64,000 nucleotides of DNA from Durusdinium trenchii (Eukaryota > Sar > Dinophyceae > Suessiales > Symbiodiniaceae). The stretch is from the NCBI GenBank assembly GCA_963970005.1, contig CAXAMN010029027.1, positions 1,407,798 to 1,471,797 on the forward strand, given 5' to 3'. Under the pieces are notes generated by a model. The model saw nothing but the letters and a program-made list of their open reading frames with translations. It searched no databases and was not told the origin of the DNA. The translations under genes and the position numbers were made by a program. Numbering within the stretch: the first letter of the stretch is position 1; each line of letters begins with the position of its first letter. Shown here one piece after another: positions 32,551 through 40,888 of this stretch.

Positions 32551-33159
32551 TTAGCCCATCCGGTGTGAGAAGCTGTCGCGGGACCGTGAACGTTCCCTAG
32601 TGTGAGTGGTAATGTTGGTGTGAGTTGCTGGGGTAGTTTGTGGTGGAGGGCCTGTCCAGGATGAGTGCAGGCGGGCTGCGTCTTGTGGTGGGGTACGTGG
32701 TGAAGGAGTGGGTGACCGGCTGGAAAGCCCGGGCGGTAGTGGAAAACCTGGCGGTATGTTGTGGATAATAGCCAGGTTTCTGCTGGAGAGTGTGGCTGTG
32801 GGGTTGATGCGGTATTGTCCTGGGAGCCCGGGGCCGGTGGTGACAAATTGAAGGAGTCGTCGAGCCTGGGAGAGGTCATCGATCAGGCGGTCTAGCAAGA
32901 TCAGGTCGCCGCGCAGTCGGTAGAGGAGGTTGTATGCTCTCTGGTCTTGAAAGTGAGTCCGGCTTGGCATAGGTTCAGTGTGGAATGGGTGACGGCGGAG
33001 ATGTTGGTTGACCATAGACAGGAGGTCCAAAGAGCCGTTGAGGGATTGAAAATCGGGTTGGGTACAAATCGAAGGTTGGAGCCAGCTCGGAGGGCAATGT
33101 GGGAGGTAGTGTTCTGTATCGTCTGAATTGCTATGAGGGCGAGCGCGAGGATTGGCCAT
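32551..33159 (-). CDS. Element ORF3: paralog-family protein
   Basis: Open from 33273; the start is placed at MANPRARPHSNSDD (33159) because a leader-like acceptor lies 28 bases before it. The body has the module shared with ORF4 and ORF6: DLLSMVNQHLRRHPFHTEPM, AYNLLYRLRGDLILLDRLID, ARRLLQF and GLPGQYRINPTATL. An RS segment (RERSRSRDSFSHR) sits at the C-terminus. The similarity to ORF4 is strong enough to call them paralogs created by duplication within the element. Function unknown. Confidence 0.6.
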   Translation of the reverse strand: MANPRARPHSNSDDTEHYLPHCPPSWLQPSICTQPDFQSLNGSLDLLSMVNQHLRRHPFHTEPMPSRTHFQDQRAYNLLYRLRGDLILLDRLIDDLSQARRLLQFVTTGPGLPGQYRINPTATLSSRNLAIIHNIPPGFPLPPGLSSRSPTPSPRTPPQDAARLHSSWTGPPPQTTPATHTNITTHTRERSRSRDSFSHRMG

Positions 33160-33186
33160 GACAAGTGATGGATTGTGATGGCGTAC

Positions 33187-33203
33187 AAAAGGCTGCGGAG
33201 CTG
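33187..33203 (-). promoter_or_regulatory. Acceptor with spliced-leader-like sequence before ORF3
   Basis: The minus strand reads CAGCTCCGCAGCCTTTTG, close to the cores ahead of ORF4 and ORF5 (CCGCAGCCATTTGA). Another AG acceptor candidate (GATTTTACAGTTTTCAG) lies about 25 bases further upstream. Confidence 0.4.
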
Positions 33204-33335
33204 AGGTGAGCCTGAAAACTGTAAAATCAAAGGTGGGCAACTGGGTGAACATAAATTGGGTGTGAATAAACAAAATTCAGTGCATGTCAGCGGATTTGTC
33301 GTGCGGCACGCCGTAGGGAAAGTGGGTGAAACGGA

Positions 33336-34148
33336 TCAAATGAAATAGCTGCCGACTGGCGTGAGTGGAGATTTCTCCGGATGACTGTCCTCACTAAGCG
33401 GGCGCTCAGCAGCCGGCGGCAGCGGCGCAGCAGCTGGAGTCGTTGGGTATTGTGAAGTCGGTGGTGTTGTGGTGGGGGAAGGGGAGAAGTCCGGTTGTGA
33501 ATGTGGTGCTGGGGAGACTGCTGGTGATGTAGGTGTTGGTGAGGGGGAAGGTGCTTGCCGTGGTGGTGCAGGTGGTAGTGGTGTGGAGAAAAGTTGCTGG
33601 TCTTGCTGTCGTTGCATGTCTTTGAGTTCTTGCCATCGGGCTTGGCATTGTGCAACGGAGAAACCCACTCGGCGGGCCACAGTAGTCCAGTTGGGACGAA
33701 GTTTTGGGTTTTCTTTGAGTTCGATCAGGCGACAATCAGCGTCGCCGTCCCAAGCGTCCCAATCGGCGTGTTGGTTCAGTGGTGGTGGGGGTGGTGGCTT
33801 CCGCTTGCGTGTTGTGGGGGGTTGTGGAACAGGGGGTGTTGTTGGAGTGTCGTCTGAATCCTGTAAGGGTGGTGCTGGTGAACGGATGGGTGGTCTGGAT
33901 GGTGCCGAGTCACAGGATGAGGTGGTGGATGGTAAACGTATGGGGTGAATAGGTGGAGTTGGAAGTGGCTGAAAGTGTTGGCGGAAAGTGGGGTCTGCTT
34001 GGTGGCTGTGGTGGAGGAAGACCGTGTGGAGGTGTGCTACAATATCTGTTGCTTGTCGAAGTAGGTTGTGCACCTGGGAAAGTGCCACTGCGGTTTTGTG
34101 TAGGAGAGTTGCGGTGTCGTTTTGTAGAGGTGTCAGCTTGCTGCTCAT
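33336..34148 (-). CDS. Element ORF2: Myb/SANT-like protein
   Basis: Open from 34190; the start is placed at MSSKLTPLQNDTATLL (34148), which follows a CCGCAGCAACCT site by 42 bases. The N-terminal 60 residues are helical (TAVALSQVHNLLRQATDIVA). After a Pro-rich linker comes a Myb/SANT-like domain with the expected tryptophan spacing: HADWDAWDGDADCRLIELKE, LRPNWTTVARRVGFSVAQCQ and ARWQELK. Myb/SANT domains bind DNA or chromatin, so this protein may take the element's RNP or DNA to chromatin. The C-terminus is Pro/Thr-rich. The Myb call rests on the W...W...W pattern and needs a profile search. Confidence 0.6.
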   Translation of the reverse strand: MSSKLTPLQNDTATLLHKTAVALSQVHNLLRQATDIVAHLHTVFLHHSHQADPTFRQHFQPLPTPPIHPIRLPSTTSSCDSAPSRPPIRSPAPPLQDSDDTPTTPPVPQPPTTRKRKPPPPPPLNQHADWDAWDGDADCRLIELKENPKLRPNWTTVARRVGFSVAQCQARWQELKDMQRQQDQQLFSTPLPPAPPRQAPSPSPTPTSPAVSPAPHSQPDFSPSPTTTPPTSQYPTTPAAAPLPPAAERPLSEDSHPEKSPLTPVGSYFI

Positions 34149-34579
34149 GGGGCTGAGATGTAGGGGTGTGCAGTAGTCCAGAATCGTCACAGGTTGCTGC
34201 GGCAGCGCGCCAAAGCAGCCGGAAAGCGGCGAGTCTGAGGAAGCACATCATTCCGAGGCCGTGCATATGAATTAAGTGAGCATCAAATTCCCACAGGCAA
34301 AAGGGTGAGTACGCAATGCAGATTGGACAATCGAGTACATGGCTTAAAGAATCACTCTCCACGATGCAGAAACTGACATGTGAAAGACTCCTGCAAAACA
34401 GCCGATACAATTCAAAAGATTCTCAGCAAATACTGCGGTGCTAGAAAAATGAAGGGTTCAAAATGCCCGTGGCTGCTGCAAGAGGCTCTTTTTTGCTGCT
34501 ACAGCAAAGGTTGGGTGGTGGTGTGAGACCAAAAGTGGAGGTGGAGGTGGTAGTGATGTGTGGATGTGTGGCAGTGACG
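34149..34579 (-). other. Gap between element ORF1 and ORF2
   Basis: About 430 bases, the longest break in the ORF array along with that at 28.4-28.8 kb. Strand skew is locally lost between about 34200 and 34480. No convincing ORF. A promoter or intron could be here. Confidence 0.4.
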
Positions 34580-36364
34580 TTATGGGTCCCGTCTCGTGGA
34601 GTTTCTGGACCAGGCCAGTCCTTTGACAATGGCGTGGTCCGGGTGGATCACCCAGCAGCGGCCCTTCTGATGAAAGACCGCACCATGGTGGTCGTTAAGG
34701 AGGTTCATGGCGTGTTCCTCACCTCCAGAGGTGTACTTTGTGGCGGCGCCCCAAGCAAGGAGTGTGATGATAAGGGAATGGGAGTTCTTGTGGAGTTGCC
34801 AGGTGTTGTGGATGATGCGGGCAAGTTCGCTGTGGTCATGGGGTTGGTTGTGGGTGATGCGAACGCCCTGGGCAAAAAATCCAGGGTATTTGGCAAAGTG
34901 GAGTGTGCTGGGTAGAAAACGGCCTTGGCGTAGAATGTTGGAAATGTTGCCGACGGGGCCTGTGTGGCCGGCGTTGATGTGGGCAACTTCTCGGTGGGTT
35001 GATGTGGCGCGGGAAACCGCAGGTGGTTCGGGTGTAGTGGCTTTGGTGTTGAGGAAGGGAAGTGAAATGGCATAGTACTGGAATTGGTCGTATTGGTGAG
35101 TTGTGTCGTTCCACTTAGCGTGGGTGTATTGGCGGAAATCGTTGATCTCCTTGTAGGAGATGTTGCAGTCTGTGAGGATATTGGCAATGTACTGGTGTTG
35201 TGGTCTGTTGGGATTGTCGAGTTGGGTGGCGTGGAATTCGAGCCATTCCAGGATTTGGTCTGCGGGTGTGAGGGTGTGAAAGTTGGGTGGAGGTCGCCAA
35301 CGGTTGAGTGGGCGACGGATGACGGCTGTGGTGGGATATTGAGAGGGATCAGGGTTCGCGTGTTCGGTGTTTGGGCGTAGATCAATGGGTTGTGGTGGGG
35401 ACCGACTGCGGGATGGTGTGAGGCTAGATGTGTAGGTGGATGTGGAAGGCGAACGCCGTCGCCTGGTTTTGCTGTGGTGTTTGGAATGGTGGTGATGGCG
35501 ATGTCGGCGGCGGTGGCGGTGGCGTCCTCTGTGGCGATGGTCGGACTTGCGTCGGCTCTTGTGATGGTGGCGGCGACTGCTGTGTGGTGGTTGTGGGGAA
35601 GGTGGTTGTGGTGCTGGTGAGGCAGTGGTGTCAGGTTTGTCTGGTGCTGGTATTGAAGGTCCCGGTGCTGGTGTGGCAGAGACCAGTGAGGGGGATGCTG
35701 AATGTTGGGATACGGTGGCCGGTGTGTTTTGGACTGGTAGTGGATTGTCCTGGGCAGTCGTGGGGATGGGTTGGATCGGTGGTGTTGGATCCGATGGTAG
35801 CTGCTGTTGAAATGGAGGTTGGGTTGGCGTTGAGGCAGTGGTAATTTGTGGAGGCGGTGGCGGAGGCCCCGGTTGGAGTGGAGGTTGTGTGACGGGGGGA
35901 AAGGCTGAATAGGGTTGCCAAACGCCCTGGGGGATGGCACATTGGGGGTCTGTGGATGGATAATTGGCAATCGCAGTCTGTTGCTGTGTTGGAGGGGGAT
36001 GTGTCAGTGTAGTGGGAGGAGGAAGTTCAGCTGGTGGTGCGGGATGATGTGATGGCAGCAGGTAGGACGGGGGAGGTGCTGCTGTCGGAAAAACTGGAGC
36101 TGGATGTGTGGGTTGCGGTGGCACGTGACATGGGGGGACAAAAGTCCAAGTGGATGGTGTGCTGTAGGTCAGTGCGGTGGCAGTAGGGGCGGATAAAACC
36201 GGTTGTGGTTGAAATGGCTGTGGTTGGAGGTGAGGGTATGCCGGTGGTTGTGTCGAGGGATAGGTGGGTGCAGTTGATGGCTGTGGCATCGGCCATGTGG
36301 GTTGAGGTTGTGTGGTAGGTAGTGGTGGTGGCGTGGTGTGAGCATAGGGCCACGGAAAATGCAT
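34580..36364 (-). CDS. Element ORF1: basic RS/His-rich protein with C-terminal domain
   Basis: The largest accessory ORF, 594 codons. Residues 1-260 are Pro/Gln/Thr-rich. Near 265-335 is a strongly basic His/Arg/Ser segment (SSRRHHHKSRRKSDHRHRGR and similar), suited to nucleic-acid binding. From about 360 the sequence is globular, with the best conserved-looking stretch at the end: HINAGHTGPVGNISNILRQG, YPGFFAQGVRI, LLAWGAATKYTSGGEE and WVIHPDHAIVKGLAW. The pattern H-x-G...NI..IL..G...GFFA.G vaguely resembles ADP-ribosyltransferase/Tpt1-type folds, but this is speculative. A Gag-like packaging role is an alternative for the basic part. The frame is intact. Confidence 0.6.
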   Translation of the reverse strand: MHFPWPYAHTTPPPLPTTQPQPTWPMPQPSTAPTYPSTQPPAYPHLQPQPFQPQPVLSAPTATALTYSTPSTWTFVPPCHVPPQPTHPAPVFPTAAPPPSYLLPSHHPAPPAELPPPTTLTHPPPTQQQTAIANYPSTDPQCAIPQGVWQPYSAFPPVTQPPLQPGPPPPPPQITTASTPTQPPFQQQLPSDPTPPIQPIPTTAQDNPLPVQNTPATVSQHSASPSLVSATPAPGPSIPAPDKPDTTASPAPQPPSPQPPHSSRRHHHKSRRKSDHRHRGRHRHRRRHRHHHHSKHHSKTRRRRSPSTSTYTSSLTPSRSRSPPQPIDLRPNTEHANPDPSQYPTTAVIRRPLNRWRPPPNFHTLTPADQILEWLEFHATQLDNPNRPQHQYIANILTDCNISYKEINDFRQYTHAKWNDTTHQYDQFQYYAISLPFLNTKATTPEPPAVSRATSTHREVAHINAGHTGPVGNISNILRQGRFLPSTLHFAKYPGFFAQGVRITHNQPHDHSELARIIHNTWQLHKNSHSLIITLLAWGAATKYTSGGEEHAMNLLNDHHGAVFHQKGRCWVIHPDHAIVKGLAWSRNSTRRDP

Positions 36365-36877
36365 GTCGTGGCGTAGCTATGGCTCGGCGCGGCGCGGCAG
36401 CACAAGGCAGCGAAGAAATGCCGAGTGGTATTGTCTTGTTGTTGTTGAAGGTGTCAGCGCTGGTGTCGGTGGTGAGGATGTTGTAAGGTGGTGCTAAGCG
36501 TTCGCTTGTTGGTAAGTGTGTGTTCATGCATCTCGAATTAAGCTGAAGAGTTGCAATGCCCTTCCTTGAGTGCTGTCGATGAGAGAGTCGCGGCAGCAAC
36601 ATAAGGAACACATAAACATGTACATGATTGGAAGCCATGAAAAGAAAAATGAATGCCGAAATCGGAAATCAGAAGTTCTGAATCTGAGTAATTTGTCAAA
36701 AACCGTTTTTTGGCCCGGCGGCCGGTGTGGCAGTTGATTCAAAGTGGGGGTCGGTGCTTTCCTGTGATGTTCCAGTGATCGGTGGAGCGTTGGGGTGGTT
36801 GCTTTCCCATGCAAAAACGGCGCCCCTGTGAAGGGGATCACACTCAGCACCCGAGTGGGACGGCTGAGCAGGACACA
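36365..36877 (-). other. 5' leader of the large element
   Basis: About 510 bases between the 5' terminal repeat and ORF1, without a strong ORF or the G/T skew of the interior. No TGG-starting tRNA primer site adjoins the repeat. A C-rich tract precedes ORF1. Confidence 0.5.
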
Positions 36878-37278
36878 CTTCGAACTTTGATTTTCAGTTA
36901 ATGCAAACTCCAGAGGAAAGGAATGGCTCAACGGTAAGGTGGAAAGTCAGCGCAATTGTAGATGTTTCAACAAAAGGTTTTCTTACGTGACTGCGGAAAG
37001 CGCACGGCGGCAAAGCGGCAAATCTGCTGCAAATCTGCGGTGGGAAAAGGTTTTGGGGTCTATCATGAGAACAACCATGGAACCAACGAAACAGCAGCAG
37101 GGTGGACCATTGGAGTCGGTGTGTTGAAAGCAGGTACGTCAGTTCCGCGTCCGGAACTGATATCAGTACCGCCACAGAAGCCTCTTCGTTGGACTGTCAC
37201 TTCTGTGGGGTAGACAGTCCCCCTGCTTGTGGAGAAATGGTGGTGGAAAACCCTTTGTCCAGGGTGGGACACACACAC
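36878..37278 (-). repeat. Terminal direct repeat, 5' copy
   Basis: Matches 25061-25460. On the element's strand it starts TGTGTCCCACCCTGGACAAA and ends AAATCAAAGTTCGAAG. Confidence 0.95.
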
Positions 37279-37485
37279 ACACTCACCCACTCACTCTCAC
37301 ACTCACACTCATTTTCACTCTCACTCACACCTCTCGCTCGCTCACTTTCACTCTTACTCGCACCCACTCTCACTCACCTCACTCTCACTCTCACTCTCAT
37401 GCACTCTCACTCGCACTCGCGCTCGCGCTCGCGCTCTCACTCTCACTCTCACGCTCACTCACAGTCACAGTCACACTCACCACCG
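37271..37485. repeat. CACTCA-type microsatellite, right flank of the large element
   Basis: CACACA passing into CACTCA/CTCTCA/CTCGCG units, immediately next to the end of the terminal repeat. A CCACCATCAC-type tract follows to about 37530. All open frames here (Ser/Leu/Thr/His repeats) are products of the repeat. Confidence 0.9.
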
Positions 37486-38079
37486 CCACCATCACCCCGA
37501 TCTCCACCTTCATCACCACCATCACCTCTTTACCCCAATGTGTCCAGATCTCTAGACTTTGTGCTGCTACACCTCTAGACCTCACACACTGTTTGGGGTC
37601 TTTTGCTGGGATAGTTGGTAGCCAAGTCTTTGCCAATAATGATTAATAATGCCTTTTGAGTGTTGGGTATAGGGCTTGGTCGGCTTATGGCAGGTGTTGC
37701 CGGGGGGTTTCCTGCGCCCAAAAGTAAAAGCAAAGTTACGTACTTTGGGATCTATCGGTCGTTAAGAGCCAACATCCTTGTCTTTTGAGAAAGTCCGAAG
37801 CCCTTCAGCAAATGATGTTGCTACTGATTGTTTGCAGTCTTCGGTCAGGAATGTCAGATCAGAGGTTTGTTGGATGTCCCCAATCAATCGCACCCCTCTG
37901 TTTGGCACGTGGAAGTCTTCTTTCGGGGGGTAACCAATGTCTGCCTGTTTCGGGTCCGGCCAACTCTGGGTGACTGAAACTGTTTCTGGTTGGGAGTTCT
38001 GTTCCCAGTAACCGGGTTCTGAGTCTGGGTTGAATATTACTTTCTGGACACCGAAGGTCCGAAAAAACCCGAAACTCAT

Positions 38080-38242
38080 GATTCAAATGAATGACCCTGG
38101 ACCGATTGAGAGCTCTCACGTGAGGCGTGTTCGCAAAGCAGGAGTCGAGCAACCGCCTGAATCATCTCAAGTAGATCTGGATCTGGAGAGCAGGCTGCGA
38201 GAAGTGAAGCAGGGTTTTGCCAAGAGCTGTCCACAGCTGTGA
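38080..38242 (+). CDS. Candidate exon, unknown charged protein
   Basis: A short frame with coding character (SSHVRRVRKAGVEQPPESSQ, then DLDLESRLREVKQGF) ending KSCPQL and a TGA. No family recognised; may be a terminal exon or a relic left beside the copia element. Confidence 0.25.
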
Positions 38243-38474
38243 TGTGCACGATACAGCCCTAGTGGGAGGGAGGGTAAGGCATGTGAAGATTCGGCTGGTC
38301 TAACTGATTTGCTTTCTCGCTACGCGACGATTTGGACTACTGGCATATGAATTAAACATTGAAAATTGAGCACCAGGTTCCAGGCATGACCATAAACACA
38401 GGCACTTGAAGCAAGTGAGCGCACCTAGACTATCATTCAATTGCACCGAGATACTAAAAGGGAAGATGGTAGGC

Positions 38475-38552
38475 TGCAGGTCTTTACATGCTATTTGTAT
38501 AGTCAAGACTTGTAGATGTAGCCCCTTTTGGCTGGAAAAGAGCGCGCTACCC
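38475..38552 (+). repeat. 5' LTR of the copia element
   Basis: A 78-bp LTR from TGCAGGTCTTTACA to GAGCGCGCTACCC. It matches 40889-40971 apart from a few substitutions and a 5-base difference. Confidence 0.85.
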
Positions 38553-38566
38553 TGGTAGCGGAGCAG
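38553..38566 (+). other. Primer binding site, initiator tRNA-Met type
   Basis: TGGTAGCGGAGCAG directly abuts the 5' LTR. It resembles the TGGTATCAGAGC primer site of copia elements that use initiator tRNA-Met. Confidence 0.65.
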
Positions 38567-38710
38567 GGTGAGCTCCTGCTCCGGGTCCCCTGTAAGACAG
38601 GGTAAGATCCGCGCGTGGGCGCCTGCGAGGAGGACACCCTGTAAATCCGCCTGGCGGTGTGGGCACGGCGTAATTCCCCCTCGATGGGGGGTGGGTGCCA
38701 AGCAGCGCTC

Positions 38711-39700
38711 ATGGCTTCGAATGCTGGGCGGCAGCTGAAGCAGGTCTTCTACCTCAACAAGCTCAGCAGCAGCAGCAGCAGCAAGCACAGCCAGCCCTTC
38801 CAGCTCAGCAGGTCGGAGCCAGTGGCCTCATCGATACCCGGTACCATTGGCAAGCTGAAGAGCTTCTCAGGCAAGGAGGAAGAATGGGCAGCTTGGGTGT
38901 TCGTCGCAAGAGGGTACCTGAACCTACTGGACACGAGCAGGCTGCAGAGAACGCCAACAGGTATAGCGACCTGATCTTGAGCGATATGGGGCAGCATGCC
39001 CAGGAGAAAGCCATCATCCTGTTCAACCTCCTCGCCCAGAGCGTCGATGGTCGAGCCCTACAGGTGTTGATGAATGTGGAGAATGGCAATGGCTTCCAGG
39101 CATGGAAAGCGCTTTGTGAGGCCTATGAGCCGGACGTTGGAGGAAGGCGCACAGCCATGCTGATGAGCATCATAGCCCCGGCTTGGGAGTCAGTCAAAGA
39201 GAATGACTTCCTGGAGTCCCTTGGGAGTTGGGAAGTGTTGACCAGGCGCTACGAGATCCAGGCCAAGGAGCATGTCTTGGACTCCACCAAGATTGCGGTC
39301 CACACATGAAGCACGCGCCCATGTCATTGAGGTCAGCCTTGAGGACTGCTGGAGCTCAGGTTGGAACAAACTACGACGGAGCTAAGAAGTTTGTTCGAGA
39401 TTTCCTACAAGCAGAGCAATACTACAACGCCAAGGGCGAGATGGGCAAGGACGACGGTGGAGCAGCACCTATGGATGTTGGTGCGGTGTCCTATGACAAG
39501 GGCAAGAAGGGTGGCAAGTCCAAGAATGAGAAAGGCATCAACAAGGTGGCAAGTTCGATAAGAAGGGAAAGCCACCGCCTCCAAAGAAGTTCAATGGTGA
39601 GTGCTCCTACTGTGGCAATTGGGGGCACAAGAAGGCAGATTGTCGTTTGCTGGCCAAGGAGAAGGCCAAACGTGATGGGAAAGGCAAAGGAAGAGCCTCA
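38711..39700 (+). pseudogene. copia Gag with zinc knuckle, frameshifted
   Basis: Gag reading starts at MASNAGRQLKQVFYLNKLSS (38711), continues as FSGKEEEWAAWVFVARGYLN, then changes frame near 38940 to go on as LFNLLAQSVDGRALQVLMNV and YEPDVGGRRTAMLMSIIAPA, and changes again near 39300. The zinc knuckle is intact at 39602-39643: CSYCGNWGHKKADC (CX2CX4HX4C). These pieces correspond to a UBN2-type Gag. At least two frame changes make it non-functional as one protein. A CAG/AGC run (poly-Gln or poly-Ser) near 38765 marks the N-terminal part. Confidence 0.7.
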
Positions 39701-39729
39701 GAATCTACAGGGCAGGAGTTGGCATCGCC

Positions 39730-40817
39730 CTGTACCTCTTCTATGACACGACGGACGTGTAGTTTGCAGTCCGGGAACTCACAAAGGACATGAAGGAGCC
39801 AACAGATGGAAGCCTTCATAAGCTGCATCGTTTGGCACGCTACCTGCAGGGCGCGAGGGACTATGGCGTGTGGCTGCCCAAGGATGGCGAGATGGAGATC
39901 CTGAAGGTGCATTCAGACACCGACTGGGCCAACTGCAAGAAGACCAGGAAGAGCTGTGCCTGTGCGATGTTCAAGATTGGCGGCTGTTTGCTATTCAGCT
40001 ACGCCAGGGGCCTCCAGATGATGTTGCCTGTCGTCTGGCGAGGCTGAGTTCAATGGTGGTGTGGCCGCCTGCAGCGAGGGACTGTTCATGAAGGAGGTGT
40101 TTGCCTTCATTGGCTTCCCGCTCCAGATGAAGGTCTACCTTGACAGCAGTGCATGTTTCAGCGCCAGGGCGTTGGGAGGATCCGGCACCTGGAGGTGAAG
40201 TCATTGTGGGCGCAGGACGCTCTGCGTCGAAAGCTATATTCAGCTTGCGCGCAGTGCCAAGCCAAGACAACACTGCGGACTTTGGGACGAAGGCTTTGGC
40301 AGTGAAGAGATTCAACGTGCTCAGGCTGAAGCTGGACATTGGATTGAAGGAGGAGACGGCCTATGAGCAGGAGACCAAGAAGAACACTGAGAGCATCAAC
40401 TCCATTGCACTTAGTGGAATCAGCAAGCAGGCATTGATGGTGGCCTTGCTGACCCTTCTGCAGAGCGCAGAGGGAATGAAGATGGACGAGCCCAATGCAG
40501 ATGATGGAGCGAAGTGGGGGTTCGAATGGATCTTCACGGACCTTGCTGTGGCCTTCGGCATTTTGCTGATCATGCAGGGCACGGCGTTGTGGTGGTGCTT
40601 CAAGATGGCAACAAAGCACTTGGCCATGAGTGGGAAGCCGGCGCGGCCTGAGAGCAAAGATGTGGCCATCCAGTGTGAGCGCAACACTGGACGCTTTTCG
40701 GAGATCTACCTGCTTGAAGGCAGGGAAGTTTTCCATACGGACTCAACATGTCCGCGCTTGCACCAGCGGACGAGGCCGTACATGCAACTGAGGAGTTGCA
40801 AGAGCTGTCGGGAATAG
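39730..40817 (+). pseudogene. copia RNase H plus C-terminal extension
   Basis: The frame picks up at the end of RT (IALYLFYDTTDV, a stop where Gln is expected, FAVRELTKDMKEPT), then RNase H sequence KVHSDTDWANCKKTRKS, a frame change near 40025, and the copia hallmark SSGEAEFNGGVAACSEG near 40032. From 40140 a continuous 225-codon frame holds the RNase H end (DNTADFGTKALAVKRF) and an extension with a membrane-like helix (LAVAFGILLIMQGTALWWCF) and a Cys-containing tail (REVFHTDSTCPRL ... LRSCKSCRE). The stop and frame change make the whole non-functional, though the extension itself is open. Confidence 0.7.
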
Positions 40818-40888
40818 GATTCCCTGGCATCCCATGGTCCAACGAGTGACCTGTGGAGTCAGCAAAACAGAGCGGACTCCAAGTGGGG

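Larger units (their letters stand above)
25061..37278 (-). mobile_element. 12.2-kb multi-ORF Penelope-like retroelement
   Basis: Defined by 400-bp direct repeats at both ends, by co-oriented minus-strand ORFs that fill almost the whole interior, and by a marked strand skew (plus strand G/T-rich) that stops at the repeats. It holds eight proline-rich ORFs followed by a reverse transcriptase. It lies within a CACTCA-type microsatellite. I see no integrase, RNase H, GIY-YIG endonuclease or tyrosine recombinase, and no TGG-type tRNA primer site inside the 5' repeat (the sequence there is TGTGTCCTGCTCAGCC). Direct repeats without these features fit Penelope-like elements, whose pseudo-LTRs come from tandem insertion. 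The many ORFs recall the giant Terminons reported from rotifers. The element type is an inference; the retroelement nature is well supported. Confidence 0.75.

Noticed and set aside
25061-37278. Interpretation as an ordinary LTR retrotransposon
   Set aside because: No protease, integrase or RNase H is visible, and no TGG-type primer site adjoins the 5' repeat, although near-identical terminal repeats and a solo copy would fit. Kept as the main alternative.
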